Position numbers and translations under genes: made by a program. A stretch of 64,000 nt of DNA from Miscanthus floridulus (lineage: Eukaryota; Streptophyta; Magnoliopsida; Poales; Poaceae). The notes under the pieces are model-generated. The model had not been told where the DNA came from. It worked only from the letters and a program-made list of their open reading frames with translations, and ran no database searches. The stretch spans positions 79,439,928-79,503,927 of the forward strand of contig NC_089583.1 in the NCBI RefSeq assembly GCF_019320115.1, given 5' to 3'. Each line of letters opens with the position of its first letter. The stretch's first letter is position 1. Shown here in pieces: positions 23,262 to 33,640 of the stretch.

Positions 23262-23528
23262 TGTATGGACGGCTCTAGATTGAACCGCCCCTACAAATAC
23301 CTATTTGTAGGGGGCGGCTGGTAATACAAGCCGCCCCTATAAATTGATTTGTAGAGGCGGTTGGTAATACGAGCCGCCCCTATAAATCGATTTGTAGGGA
23401 CGGCTAGAAACACCAGCCACCTCTATAAATATATGATTTATAGAAACCCTTACGTAGGGGCGACTAGACAAACTGCCTCTATAATTGATCTACAACCGCC
23501 TCTAAAAAAACCCCTTTTTGACGTAGCG
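23262..23528 (+). repeat. Right subterminal repeats of the CACTA element
   Basis: At least five copies of TTTGTAGGGGCGGCTGGTAA or its complement (GCCGCCCCTATAAAT), ending at the terminal inverted repeat that finishes CCCTTTTTGACGTAGCG at 23528. The motif density mirrors the left end. Confidence 0.85.
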
Positions 23529-23674
23529 ATGCATACAAAAATATCGTACTCTGTCATGGTCCTCTGGTAGTGGCCGCTCTTTTTATTTGCCGGATGTAGC
23601 ATGTTATTGTGGCTATTTAGCTCTGACGCCGCTCTATGCAGGTATAGAGAAGGAATGATCTATCGCCGCCTTGC

Positions 23675-23794
23675 AGCATGTTCGGGAGGCCGTATCGTAT
23701 CGTGGATTATTTACTGCTGGCTGGTTTGGTGTGAGAGAAAAACACTGTTCCTGGCTGGAAATTTACGATCGTTTACGAGCAAGCGAACAGGCTG
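23675..23794. mobile_element. Short hAT-like MITE
   Basis: About 120 bp with imperfect ends AGCATGTTCG and (reverse complement) AGCCTGTTCG. The inner sequence (TGGTTTGGTGTGAGAGAAAA, ACACTGTTCCTGGCTGG) resembles a common grass MITE. The target duplication is unclear. Confidence 0.45.
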
Positions 23795-24271
23795 TTGGCT
23801 CGTAGGTCATAATTGCTCTTTGCTAGATCTTCCTACCAGCTATGCTTCCCTTCTCTATCGTAGAGAAACTTGGTTAGACATTCATCATCAGATACAAGTC
23901 ATTCACAAAGTGCCCATTACGTGGTGTGTGTGATAGCAGAGGCCGGAACTTTTCCATTTTCTAAAAAAGAAAGATGCAGCTACGTGATTTTTCTTACAGT
24001 GTGTAGATTAGATATTTTAGCGCTAATTTTTAGGAGTTACTAGCAACCAGTTATTTTTCTTAGTTGTATTTAATCACTTTCTATAAGCAATTAGGCTAAC
24101 TTATAAAAAGCTACGGAGTAATTAACTAATAACTCTCTCTAACTATTATAGCTTATAATAAAAAGTTTGCTAATCCAAATGGAACTAAAAAACTACTGCA
24201 TTCTCCTATTCTCCCTTCTCCGACACTATGTGCCGCCCATGCCATCTCCTTGCCTGCTACGGTGCTACTAA

Positions 24272-24515
24272 GTGACTGTTTAGTTCCCAAAATTTTACAA
24301 AATTTTTCAAGATTTTTCGTCACATCGAATCTTTGAACGCATGTATGAAGCATTAAATATAAATAAAAAATAAAACTAATTATACAGTTTAGACGAAATT
24401 CACGAGACGAATCTTTTAAGCCTAATTAGACTATGATTGGATACTAATTGCTAAATAACAACAAAAATATTATAGCACCATTTTCCAAAAAATTTCGCCA
24501 ACTAAATAATGCCCA
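24272..24515. mobile_element. MITE of the GTTTAGTTCCCAAAATTT family
   Basis: Left end TGACTGTTTAGTTCCCAAAA and right end (reverse complement) TGGGCATTATTTAGTTGGCG are inverted. The inner blocks CACATCGAATCTTTGAACGC and GAGACGAATCTTTTAAGCCT are typical of a very common grass MITE. About 244 bp. The target duplication is not clear. Confidence 0.7.
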
Positions 24516-25489
24516 AGCCAAGAGAGAGTTTTAAATGGCCAACACACAGTTTTTGATGGCCCAGGAAAGAAAAGCCCCACTTGACATGCCTCAACTTTCA
24601 GTCAAAATCCGTTCCGTTGTATTTTTATATTTTTTATAAATTTGTTTCTTGCAAAAAAATGATCTATCAGAATTAAAAAAATTGCAAAACCATACCATGG
24701 GGTGGTAGGGTCCGGTCAATCGGCAACCCAGTGCCAATGGTTTTCCCGCTCACCGTAACCTAGCCCCGCAGCATGCATAATTAGTTTTCCCCGCCGATCG
24801 TATCCTGGCGCCGGTGATTATTTCACGGCTCTGGCGATGCGCATGCGCGGTGGACTGTTTTCTGGGCCGTTTGATTATTATTACTATATAATTGGACTGT
24901 ACCAGCGTGACATGCATAAAGATCTAAAACTGCTGACATCGGCACATGTCTTTGCTTGTGGAAGTAAATAAAAAGTCATAACTGTCAAAATTAAAATCCT
25001 ATTGCACTGTCGTATTCTTTGTAATAAACTCTTCAAAACAAGATCTCACATGAATACATTTTGATAAAATTTTAATGACGAACAATTATATCATAAAGAA
25101 AGAACAATTCTTTTTATCGTGGTACAACGATGTTCTACGTCCATAATAAAATGTTTCGTCATTATAAAATAAATGTTCTAAATTAAGGAGAATAATATTT
25201 TAGATTTAGGATAAAAACAATATACGATTATGTGAATGGTATTATAATATCTGTAAAAATAGAGGAAAATGAATGAGAAAATCTATGAAATATATAGAAA
25301 TAGATAAATAACATAACAAATAAAAAATAAGAAAAAATAAAATATAGAACAAGGCATAAGGAAAAAAACAAAAATAATGGAAAGGAAAAAATCCATGTAA
25401 AAAGAGGAGAAACAAAGAGAACAACATGGCATTGAATAACCTAAAAAATACCGCAAAATATCTCACGGGTGCAATGTAAATATTTCCTC

Positions 25490-25880
25490 ACCACTACACA
25501 ATGAACATGATTTCTCTCAACTATAAAATATTTATACTATTATAACTCATATAAGACCATCATAGAACATCACAAGAAATATCATAGAACATCTCATGTG
25601 TATCACGTGAACATCACAAAATACATCATAGAACATCACATATATACGACATGAACTTAAAAATACAACACAGAACATCACATGTATACTATACGAACTT
25701 CAGAAAATACATCATAGAATATCACATGTATATTACGTGAATATTACAAAATATATCATTGAACATCATATCTATAATACACGAACATCACAAAATACAT
25801 CATAAACCATCACATGTATACTATGTGAACATCACATGTATATGAGGTAATATAGAAAATATAAAGTAAAAAAGTAAAAT
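25490..25880. repeat. 44-bp AT-rich satellite
   Basis: About seven diverged copies of a unit like CATAGAACATCACATGTATA followed by CTACGTGAACATCACAAAATA. Spacings between copies (25582, 25626, then about 25672, 25717, 25762, 25806) are 41-46 bp. Related copies recur right of the copia element at 37600-38060. Confidence 0.75.
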
Positions 25881-25908
25881 ATTAAAGTATTTAATTAGTA
25901 TTTTGATA

Positions 25909-26179
25909 CTCCCTCCGTTCCTTAATATAAGCCATATAGTTTTTAGCACCAATATTAACGCACGGCTTGGGGAAGAATGTGGGACCGAGGAAAAAAAGGA
26001 AAATCAGACCATCTTCTCTCTCCCAATCAGATTGCTTCCTAAATCTAAGGGATTAGTTGGGGCATGTGCTATGTACGGTGGGAAGGTTTCCAAACTAATC
26101 GGCGTGGGAGCTGATACGTACCTATATTTTGGAATTTTCTTTAAAAATCTATATGGCTTATATTAAGGAATGGAGGGAG
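25909..26179. mobile_element. Stowaway MITE (Tc1/mariner type)
   Basis: Terminal inverted repeats CTCCCTCCGTTCCTTAATAT and (reverse complement) CTCCCTCCATTCCTTAATAT are the Stowaway signature. The 271-bp element is flanked by TA on both sides (25907-25908, 26180-26181). The apparent reading frame through it is not a gene. Confidence 0.93.
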
Positions 26180-26440
26180 TATTTGTGAAATAAAAGAGTA
26201 CATCATATGAAGATAGAACATTCTCTTTTATTGAGTAGTTGCGATGTTCTAGGTTTAGAAAACAATGTTCCGCCTTTATAAAAAAATATTCTCGATTCAT
26301 AAGAACAATGTTCTATATCTAAAAAATAAATTATAAGTTCATATGATTTGTATTCATATTTGTGAAATAAAAGAGTACATCGTATGAATACTAATTGAAT
26401 ATCCTCAAATATACCATAAAACATCTCACAAGTACTATGT
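26180..26440. repeat. Unit 1 of a 339-bp tandem duplication
   Basis: AT-rich sequence with GAAGATAGAACATTCTCTTT at 26209 recurs at 37698. If the copia element and one target-site copy are removed, the two copies are 339 bp apart, so the retrotransposon landed inside a tandem duplication. The unit contains GAACATC satellite motifs. Confidence 0.75.
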
Positions 26441-27957
26441 TGAAACGATCAAGATGCCCAAGAGGAGAGCGAATTGGGTTAATTCTAAATTTTTTGCAAT
26501 AATTAAGCCCTACACTTAACCCATTTTACCCCTTGTGTCTAAAATGTGTTTCTATTGTTCTCCCATACAAAAGTTTTGCACCCTAGGTTCCAATCTTACT
26601 CTAGCATGGCAATTCTAGGAATGTAAAGATATGAAATGAATTGCTCAAATATAAATGCTCAAAGTAAAGAGAGGGAAAGGAACACGGCGATATTTTTCTG
26701 AGGTATCGGAGAGTCGCCACTCCCCACTAGTCCTCGTTGGAGCACCCGCGCAAGTGTGTAGCTCCCCCTTGATCCGCGCAAGGATCAAGTGCTCTCTACG
26801 GGCTAATACTTTGACACTCCATCGCGGTGAATCATCCACAACCACTCACAATTTGACTTGGGTCATCTACAAGCTCTGTTGGATGATCACCAAGCTGACA
26901 ATCACCACCGAGTCATCTAGGTGATGGCGATCACCAAGAGTAACAAGCATAAACTCTCACTTGACCAAGACAAGCTTAATGAGAAAAGTGGATACACACT
27001 TGCTACTCCCTATGCACTAATGAGGTCCTTAATCTTGGATTATCATATCTCAATCACCCTGCTAGGCTCTTGCTCTCCCTTACACTGCAAAGGTGTTTCT
27101 CAGCTGAACAAATGGGCAAGAGACCTCAAATGGACAAGTGGGATATGTATTTATACCCCCTCATTCAAAACATAACGTTTGAAGGTTGAGTCACCACTCT
27201 GCGGGCTAACCAGACACTCCGATCAGGGTGACCGGATGCTCTAGTCAGTTGTGCTCGTCACTATGTTAGAGAGAGCCGTTAAGCTCTAACCAGACTCTGA
27301 CTAGCATCCGGTCAGCACACACCGGACGTATTTGGTCAAGAAAAAGCCTCTCTAGAACCTTTCTGGAGTCGACCAAATGTAGACACCTTAGCGTCCGATG
27401 CTCCTCCACTCAACGTCCGGTTAGTACCAGATGACTGCAGTTAATCAAATGAACTAACCAGACTCACCCTCCAGCATCCGGTCACAACTAGACCAGCATC
27501 CGGTCAGTCATTTGACCCTCCATTCACTTCCAACTCAAAATCCTATGTGAATGAAGTTGACTCCAATTGATCTTAGGGCTATTCCTAAGCTACCTAGTGC
27601 TAGGTTTGACAAGTGTGCACCACATCTAATCCACTAGACTCACCTAGGTAAAGCTATTAGTTCATACCCCCCTTAATAGTATGGCCAAAGGAAAGATAAA
27701 GTCCTAAACTACTCTAAGTGTCTCTTTAACTCCAAATGACACTTAGAACTAGCCATCCTTAACCTTATCATCCATCCTTTAAAAACCAAAACGATTTTCA
27801 TCGACAGGGGCATAAAAACCATAATTGCCCAATCAATTGCCATTACCATGACCTAACTTAAATTGCCACTACAAAACACACGTTAGTCATAGTAATCTTG
27901 TGTCATCATTAATCACCAAAACCCAACTAGGGGCCTAGATGCTTTCAATCTTTCCCT
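26441..27957 (-). repeat. 3' LTR of copia element 1
   Basis: 1,517 bp. On the plus strand it runs from TGAAACGATCAAGATGCCCA to GGCCTAGATGCTTTCA, pairing with 36100-37585 and related to 59132-60635 on the other strand. A minus-strand TATA box (TATAAATA) lies at 27155-27148. Confidence 0.9.
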
Positions 27958-27975
27958 TTTTGGTGATTGATGACA
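27958..27975 (-). other. Polypurine tract of copia element 1
   Basis: On the minus strand AAAAAGGGAAAGAT directly precedes the 3' LTR. It primes plus-strand DNA synthesis. Confidence 0.7.
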
Positions 27976-28251
27976 ACACAACCTCGAGTATGTGAAAGAG
28001 ATGAGTGAGGTTTTCAACATGCTTGGTTCATATAAGCTTTTGACAATAAGAACAAAGGAGTTAGACATGCTTATATGACCCAAGCCAACATTGTGTACTC
28101 AAAAGATATGAATTAAGCATGAGTACATGAAGTAAAGCTCATTTGAATTAGAGTAAAACACAGAAACAAAGCAAATGAGCATAACCAAGTGACATGACAT
28201 ATGTGTGTGTGTATAACTACTACCCTATAGCTTGCTACAAAATAACTTATT

Positions 28252-28440
28252 ATGTAGCCACTTTTGAGTTACGATAATTACTATGTTAATTTACGATATT
28301 ATAGTAACTCCTTACTAAGTGGTTTACTATAACATTATGGTAAATATCCCCATGTGTTATAGTAACCCAACTATCGTAAATATGTATTGACATTATCATA
28401 AATTAGTATATAAAATTATCGTAAATGGAGGTGGCTACAG
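28252..28440. mobile_element. Mutator-like MITE inside the copia 3' region
   Basis: 189 bp with terminal inverted repeats ATGTAGCCAC...TTACGATAA and (reverse complement) CTGTAGCCAC...TTACGATAA. It is flanked by an exact 11-bp direct repeat AATAACTTATT (28241-28251, 28441-28451). TSD length and TIR suggest a MULE-type MITE. Confidence 0.65.
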
Positions 28441-28514
28441 AATAACTTATTCCTCAATCTACTCTCCCTATTGAGCGTCCTCTATCTGATCTGCCGACTG
28501 TGTCTGCTGCTCAG

Positions 28515-28898
28515 TCACCCCCTGAGTCTGACTCTCGTCTGGACGAGGGACCTTGGAGCATCCTCTAAAGAGACACGTCGTCCTTCAAGCATCATAGTCC
28601 TGGGTGGACTACCAAAACTAGTCTCAATCATCTCGACGATGGCCCTATGAGCTGGTGACAACTGATCACCTATATGAATGCCACTACCAGATCCACCTCT
28701 CTTGGCTCGCTCTGCGACAGCTACCACTGCTGCTGCTCTCTCTGCCTCAACATCATCGAACTTGCACTTTTTCTTTGTAGTATTTTTTGCCTTTCCTTTT
28801 TGCTAAGAAGTTAGGCGAGGCGAGGGCCTTGGATCCTCATCGCCAGGTACCATCCCCTGCGTTCTTACAACGAGCCATCTCTAAAGCTAACAAGAGTC
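28515..28898 (-). pseudogene. Extra ORF between pol and 3' LTR (copia element 1)
   Basis: Same strand as gag-pol and about 1.5 kb downstream of it. A start is seen at 28898 (MARCKNAGDG), then a frame change near 28855. The frame continues as DEDPRPSPRLTS, a TAG stop, QKGKAKNTTKKKCKFDDVEA, an Ala/Val stretch and GIHIGDQLSPAHRAIVEM, ending SLVQTRVRLRG at 28515. Lysine-rich then helix-prone composition suggests a small basic protein. Related sequences are recalled downstream of pol in other grass Sireviruses, but I cannot name a domain. Function unknown. Confidence 0.5.
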
Positions 28899-30390
28899 AC
28901 TACCACTGATAAGGAACAAATGCCAACTTACACTAGTGAGGCTTGGCCTCAATCCATACTCACAGACTTGGCCTGAGTTTACTAACAACTGCCAAATCAA
29001 CCATAAGAGCACTAACTTGCTGCATGATGGAATAGATAGGAAATATAAATAATCACTATATTCATCTAGATGTGAGAAACCCTAAGAAGCAAGCAGTAGA
29101 TGACAAATTGAAATCGATAGCTTGCTACCTGATGAAATCCGATGATCTGATGAACGACAAGCAAAGGAGAGGATCACGAGGCACCACTTGGGATCGGCAA
29201 GGTTACGCCTAGGGCTAGGGTTTGGTGTCACGAAGCAGTGCAGTAGCCGAGGAGACATGGCGCTAGGAACCCATCGACGCTGGGCGGCCAAGGAGAAATG
29301 ACGCTAGGAAACCGTCGGTGCTAGGCAGTCGAGGAGACATGGTGGTGCAGTGGAGCACGAGTACATGGTGGTGGGCGTGGATGGCACGACGTAGGCAGTG
29401 CCGGTACGCAGTCTACATGGGTTGTGGGGCCACGATGACATGATGCGATGGTGTTGGTGCGCGACCTACGCGAGCTGTGTGACAGCAGGGGCGTGGCAGA
29501 GCAGATCAGCGCGGTGGCTTGGTGGATCGACGGCAGCAGCTAGGACGGTGGTGCAGTGGAGGTGGGTTAGGGCATGATGATGCAATGAACAGTGTACAAA
29601 TGAGGTGAAGAAAGGAAAACTATTTATGGTGTCCCCCGCGTGACAGAGAAGAAAAGGAATTTTAGATCCACACGGATTCAATTGACTGGACGCACTAGTG
29701 GCAACGACCGAACGCTGCCACCCAGAGTCCGGTCGATAACAGAGAGGTCCAAAACCCTCAAGTCATGACCGGACGCGTCTGGTGCCTCATGATCGGACAC
29801 ACAATAGAGTCCGGTCGATCCTGACATCTTCTTTGTTTGACCAGACACAAGGCCATCTTCACATCAGACGCTGGAGGAACACTGTTCAGCATCCGGTCAC
29901 CATTTTTCAGCAAATCTTCAAAGTTCCTTCGTGTTGCCTTTTCACAATCAAGTCTCAACTTCAATAAGACACAAATAAATATCAATTGGGACTGATGTGA
30001 GAGACCTCTCTCAAGCCCTCAAATTTTTCAAAGTATTTTTCCTTAGGCTATAATTCTTTTTAAGAAAATATACAATAAAAGGGGCGAGGAGCAACATGTG
30101 GCCACACAATAGGGGTTAGAATCAATAGAAGCTTCAAATACTCTCCCTATTTGTGGGTAAAAACAGTGGGTGCTCAAAAGATAACCAAAAAGAAACGGCA
30201 AAGCAACACACATGCACATGCAATGCAATACTTGAAAGTAAGTCTAGTTGCTTGTCAAATTTGATCCAAGGTTAAGCTTCTTCACACACTTTTTGGTAGT
30301 TATCTTAACCATGTTAGACAAGCCCTAAGTGCATTACTAAAAAATTAAACATGTTTTATATTACCATGCAATGCAAGGGACAACACAAGC
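28899..30390 (-). other. Non-coding 3' region of copia element 1
   Basis: No long frame. 29215-29540 has diverged copies of GACATGG(C/T)G...GGTGC blocks. 29690-29900 has several ACCGGACGC/GTCCGGTCGAT motifs like those in the LTRs. It separates pol from the small downstream ORF. Confidence 0.5.
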
Positions 30391-31992
30391 TTATTTTTTA
30401 GTGAAGTTACTAAAGTCAAGCACATTGAGTTCATTCATCAACCGATAAAATGTAGCCTCATCTAGCAGTTTAGTGAAGATATCCGCTAATTGATCCTCAG
30501 TCCTTACACCTTCTAGTGATATATCATTTTTAGCAACATGATCTCTAAGAAAATGATGTTGGATATCTATGTGCTTGGTGCGAGAGTGTTGAACCAGATT
30601 ATTAGCAAGCTTTACCACACTCTCATTGTCACACAAGAGATGTACCTTTTCTAAAACTACACCATAGTCTAGAAGAGTTTGCTTCATGTAAAGAATTTAT
30701 GCACAACAAGCATCCGTGGCAATGTACTCCGCCTTAGCAGTGGACAATGCCACACTATTTTGCTTCTTGGAGGTCCAAGACACTAGTGATCTACCAAGCA
30801 AATGACACCCTCTGGATGTGCTTTTTCTATTGATTTTGCAACTGGCATAATCTGAATCAGAATAGCCAACTAGTTGGAATCTAGCTCCTTTGGGATACCA
30901 AAGATCAATGCTTGGTGTGTGCTTAAGGTACCTAAGAATTCTTTTAATGGCAACCAAGTGAACCTCCTTAGGATTATCTTGAAATCTAGCACACATACAC
31001 ACACTAAACATGATGTCAAGCCTAGATGCGGTCAAATATAATAGGCTACAAATCATAGAACAATAAAGAGTTCGATCAATCGATTTACCTCCCTCATCTA
31101 GGTCGAGATGTCCATTAGATGGCATTGGTATCTTGATTGGCTTACATTCATCCATTTTGAACCTCTTGAGAAGATCCTTGGTGTATTTTTCTTGAGAGAT
31201 AAAAATCCCCTCTCTCATTTGCTTGACTTGAAAACCAAGAAAGAATGTAAGCTCTCCAGTCATAGACATCTCGAACTCCTTTGATATCAATTCACCAAAC
31301 TCTTTGCAATAGTCTTCATTTGATGATCCAAATATGATATCATCAACATATACTTGACAAATGAAGATCTCTCCATCAAGCTTTTTGGTGAATAGTGTGG
31401 TATCAACCTTCCCAATGGTGAAGCCCTTCTCAATGAGGAAATCCTGAAGGCACTCATGCCAAGCTCTTGGGGCTTACTTAAGCCCATATAGCACCTTGGA
31501 CAACCTATAGACATGATTAGGATATCTAGAGTCTTCAAACCTAGGAGGTTGATCAACATAGACTAGTTTATTTATGAAACCATTTAAAAATACACTTTTA
31601 ACATCCATTTGATATAATTTCATTTTATGATGGGATGCATATGCAAGAAGGATACGAATGGCTTCAAGTCTTGCAACCAGTGCAAAGGTCTCTCCAAAAT
31701 CCAACCCTTCAACTTGGGAGAACCCCTTCGCAACTAGCCTTGCCTTGTTCCTAACAATGATGCCTTGATCATCTTGTTTGTTGCGGAACACCCACTTTGT
31801 TCCAATGACTCTTGCATCTTGTGGTCGCTCTTTAATCATCCAAACTTCATTTCGGGTAAAGTTGTTCAACTCTTCATGCATAACATTTATCCAATCTGGA
31901 TCTTGAAGAGCTTCTTCTACATTTGTAGGCTCAATACAAGAAACAAACGAGTGATGTTCAATACATGAAGCAAGTTTTTGAGAGCGAGTCAT
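30391..31992 (-). pseudogene. Copia element 1 reverse transcriptase and RNase H
   Basis: Typical copia blocks in one minus-strand frame: DWINVMHEELNNFTRNEVW, GTKWVFRNKQDDQG, KARLVAKGFSQVEGLDFGE, LYQMDVKSVFLNG, LYGLK then a TAA stop (31476-31474) before APRAWHE. They continue with QVYVDDIIFGS (catalytic YVDD near 31345) and LTFFLGFQVKQ. RNase H shows GYSDSDYASCKINRKSTS and VALSTAKAEYIATDACCA, then TAA near 30699, then LLCDNESVVKLANN and HIDIQHHFLRDHV. Both stops replace a conserved Gln, fitting CAA to TAA. The frame ends at 30391. Apart from the two stops the domain is well kept. Confidence 0.9.
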
Positions 31993-33640
31993 TACACCCT
32001 TTGAAGGGACTCTCTATGATGAGATCTTGTGGATGTGCTTATAGTAGGGGTGAATTTCTTCTATCAACCACTTGAGGGGGAGGTTGGGGAGCACCAACAT
32101 CTTGAGCTTGTGGCACCATTTGATCATGGGAGACATGAGTATCTTCATTTTCTACTCTCCCATCTTTATCATCATCTTGTGGCACATTTGATGAAGGTGG
32201 ATCAATCACTTGTACATCATCTTCATCATCTTTGAGCTTGATGTCTCCAACTAGAATGTTCTTCATGGCCTCCCTTAATGGTTCATCACCTACATCATCA
32301 AGATTCTCATGTGCATCTTGGGAGCCGTTAGATTCATCAAATTCCACATCATATGTTTCTTCAACCAAGCCGGTGGCATGATTAAATACTCAATATGCTT
32401 TGGACTTTGATGAGTAACCAACAAGAAAACCAATATCACAACGTCTTTGGAACTTCCCTAGGTGTTGCTGCTTCTTATAGATGTAGTATTTGCAACCAAA
32501 CACTCGGAAGAATGATACATCCAGCTTCTTCCCATTGAGCAACTCATAAGTGATCTTGCCAAGAAACTTTGAAGAAATAGGCGATTGGATGCATAACATG
32601 CGGTGTTGATAGCTTCCGCCCATAGAGCTTTGGGTGTATTGTACTCATCAAGCATTGTTCTTGCAAGTGTGATAAGTGTCCGGTTCTTTCTCTCTACTAC
32701 ACCATTTTGTTGAGGAGTGTATGTTGTGGAGACCTCATGCTTGATCCCTACTTCATCACAATATGCTTCAATGTTTGTGTTGCCAAATTCTTTTCCATTG
32801 TCACTTCTTATCTTCTTGAGCTTCACTTCAAATTTATTTTGTGCTCTCTTGGCAAACTTCTTAAAACATGCGGCCACTTCAGTCTTGTCATGAAGGAAGA
32901 ACACCCAAGTATATCTAGAGTAGTCATCAACTATCACAAGACAATAGAGATTTCCTCCCAAACTCTTGTAAGTTGTTGGTCCAAAAAGATCCATATGAAG
33001 AAGCTCTAGCACTCTTGTTGTTGACATGTAAGCTTTTGTTGGATGAGTGTTTGCAACTTGCTTGCTGGCTTGACATGCACTACAAAGCTTGTTTTTCTCA
33101 AATTTCACATCCTTCAAACCTCTCACCAATTCATTCTTCATTAGCTTCTTAAGTGAGCTCATCCCAATATGTGCAAGTCTTCTATGCCATAGCCACCCAA
33201 GTGATGTTTTGGTGAATAAGCACGTCTTCAAGTTTGTATCTTTAGAGGTGAAATCCACTAGATATAGGTTGTTGTATCTAAAACCCTTGAATATAACTTG
33301 ATCATCATCTTTCTTTGATACAACCACTTTCTTCTCGGTAAACAAACATTGAAAGCCAAGATCACATAATTGGCCAATGGATAGCAAGTTGAAACTCAAT
33401 GAAGCAACATATAGCACATTTGATATTGAATGATCATTTGACATTGCAACTTTGGCCAATCCTTGAACTTTGCCCTTTGAATTATCACCAAATGTAATCC
33501 TTTTTTGACCATCTACTTCTTTATCTAGTGAGGTGAACATATGAGGATCACCGATCATATGTTGAGTGCAACCAATATCAATAACCCAATAACTTCCACT
33601 GGTCCTATAGTTCACCTACACATAAAAGATCAAGCTTGTT
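31993..33640 (-). pseudogene. Copia element 1 protease and integrase
   Basis: The protease motif reads WVIDIGCTQHM near 33580-33545, where the family has DSGCT, so the Ser next to the catalytic Asp is Ile here. The integrase zinc finger is HRRLAHIGMSSLKKL...KLCSACQ (about 33190-33075). The catalytic core has Asp in LLHMDLFGP, Asp in RSDNGKEF and Glu in NGVVERKNR. A frame change near 32590 moves the rest (KITYELLNGKKLDVSFFRVF) into another frame. An acidic linker (31993-32370; DDEDDVQVIDPPSS) joins integrase to RT and carries one stop near 32039. Confidence 0.88.

Larger units (their letters stand above)
15177..23528 (+). mobile_element. CACTA (En/Spm) transposon, 8.35 kb, complete ends
   Basis: Left end CACTACGTAAAAAACG; right end, reverse complemented, CGCTACGTCAAAAAGG, so the terminal CACTA is CGCTA on the right. 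Both sides are flanked by ATG (15174-15176, 23529-23531), the 3-bp duplication expected for CACTA. Subterminal arrays of (T)GTAGGGGCGGCTGG motifs in both orientations lie inside both ends. The interior has a promoter, a long leader with microsatellites and a multi-exon gene fusing an En/Spm-type transposase-associated domain to a Ulp1-like protease. No TNP2-type catalytic transposase was seen, so it was probably mobilised in trans. Confidence 0.9.
23529..25489. other. Intergenic sequence with two MITEs
   Basis: No host gene or long repeat was recognised outside the two MITEs listed separately (23675-23794, 24272-24515). Base composition moves from balanced to AT-rich after about 24900. The minus-strand frame at 25242-25466 is Phe/Leu-rich and reflects AT-rich sequence. 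Confidence 0.5.

Noticed and set aside
25903..26166. 87-codon plus-strand frame
   Set aside because: Lies entirely in the Stowaway MITE.
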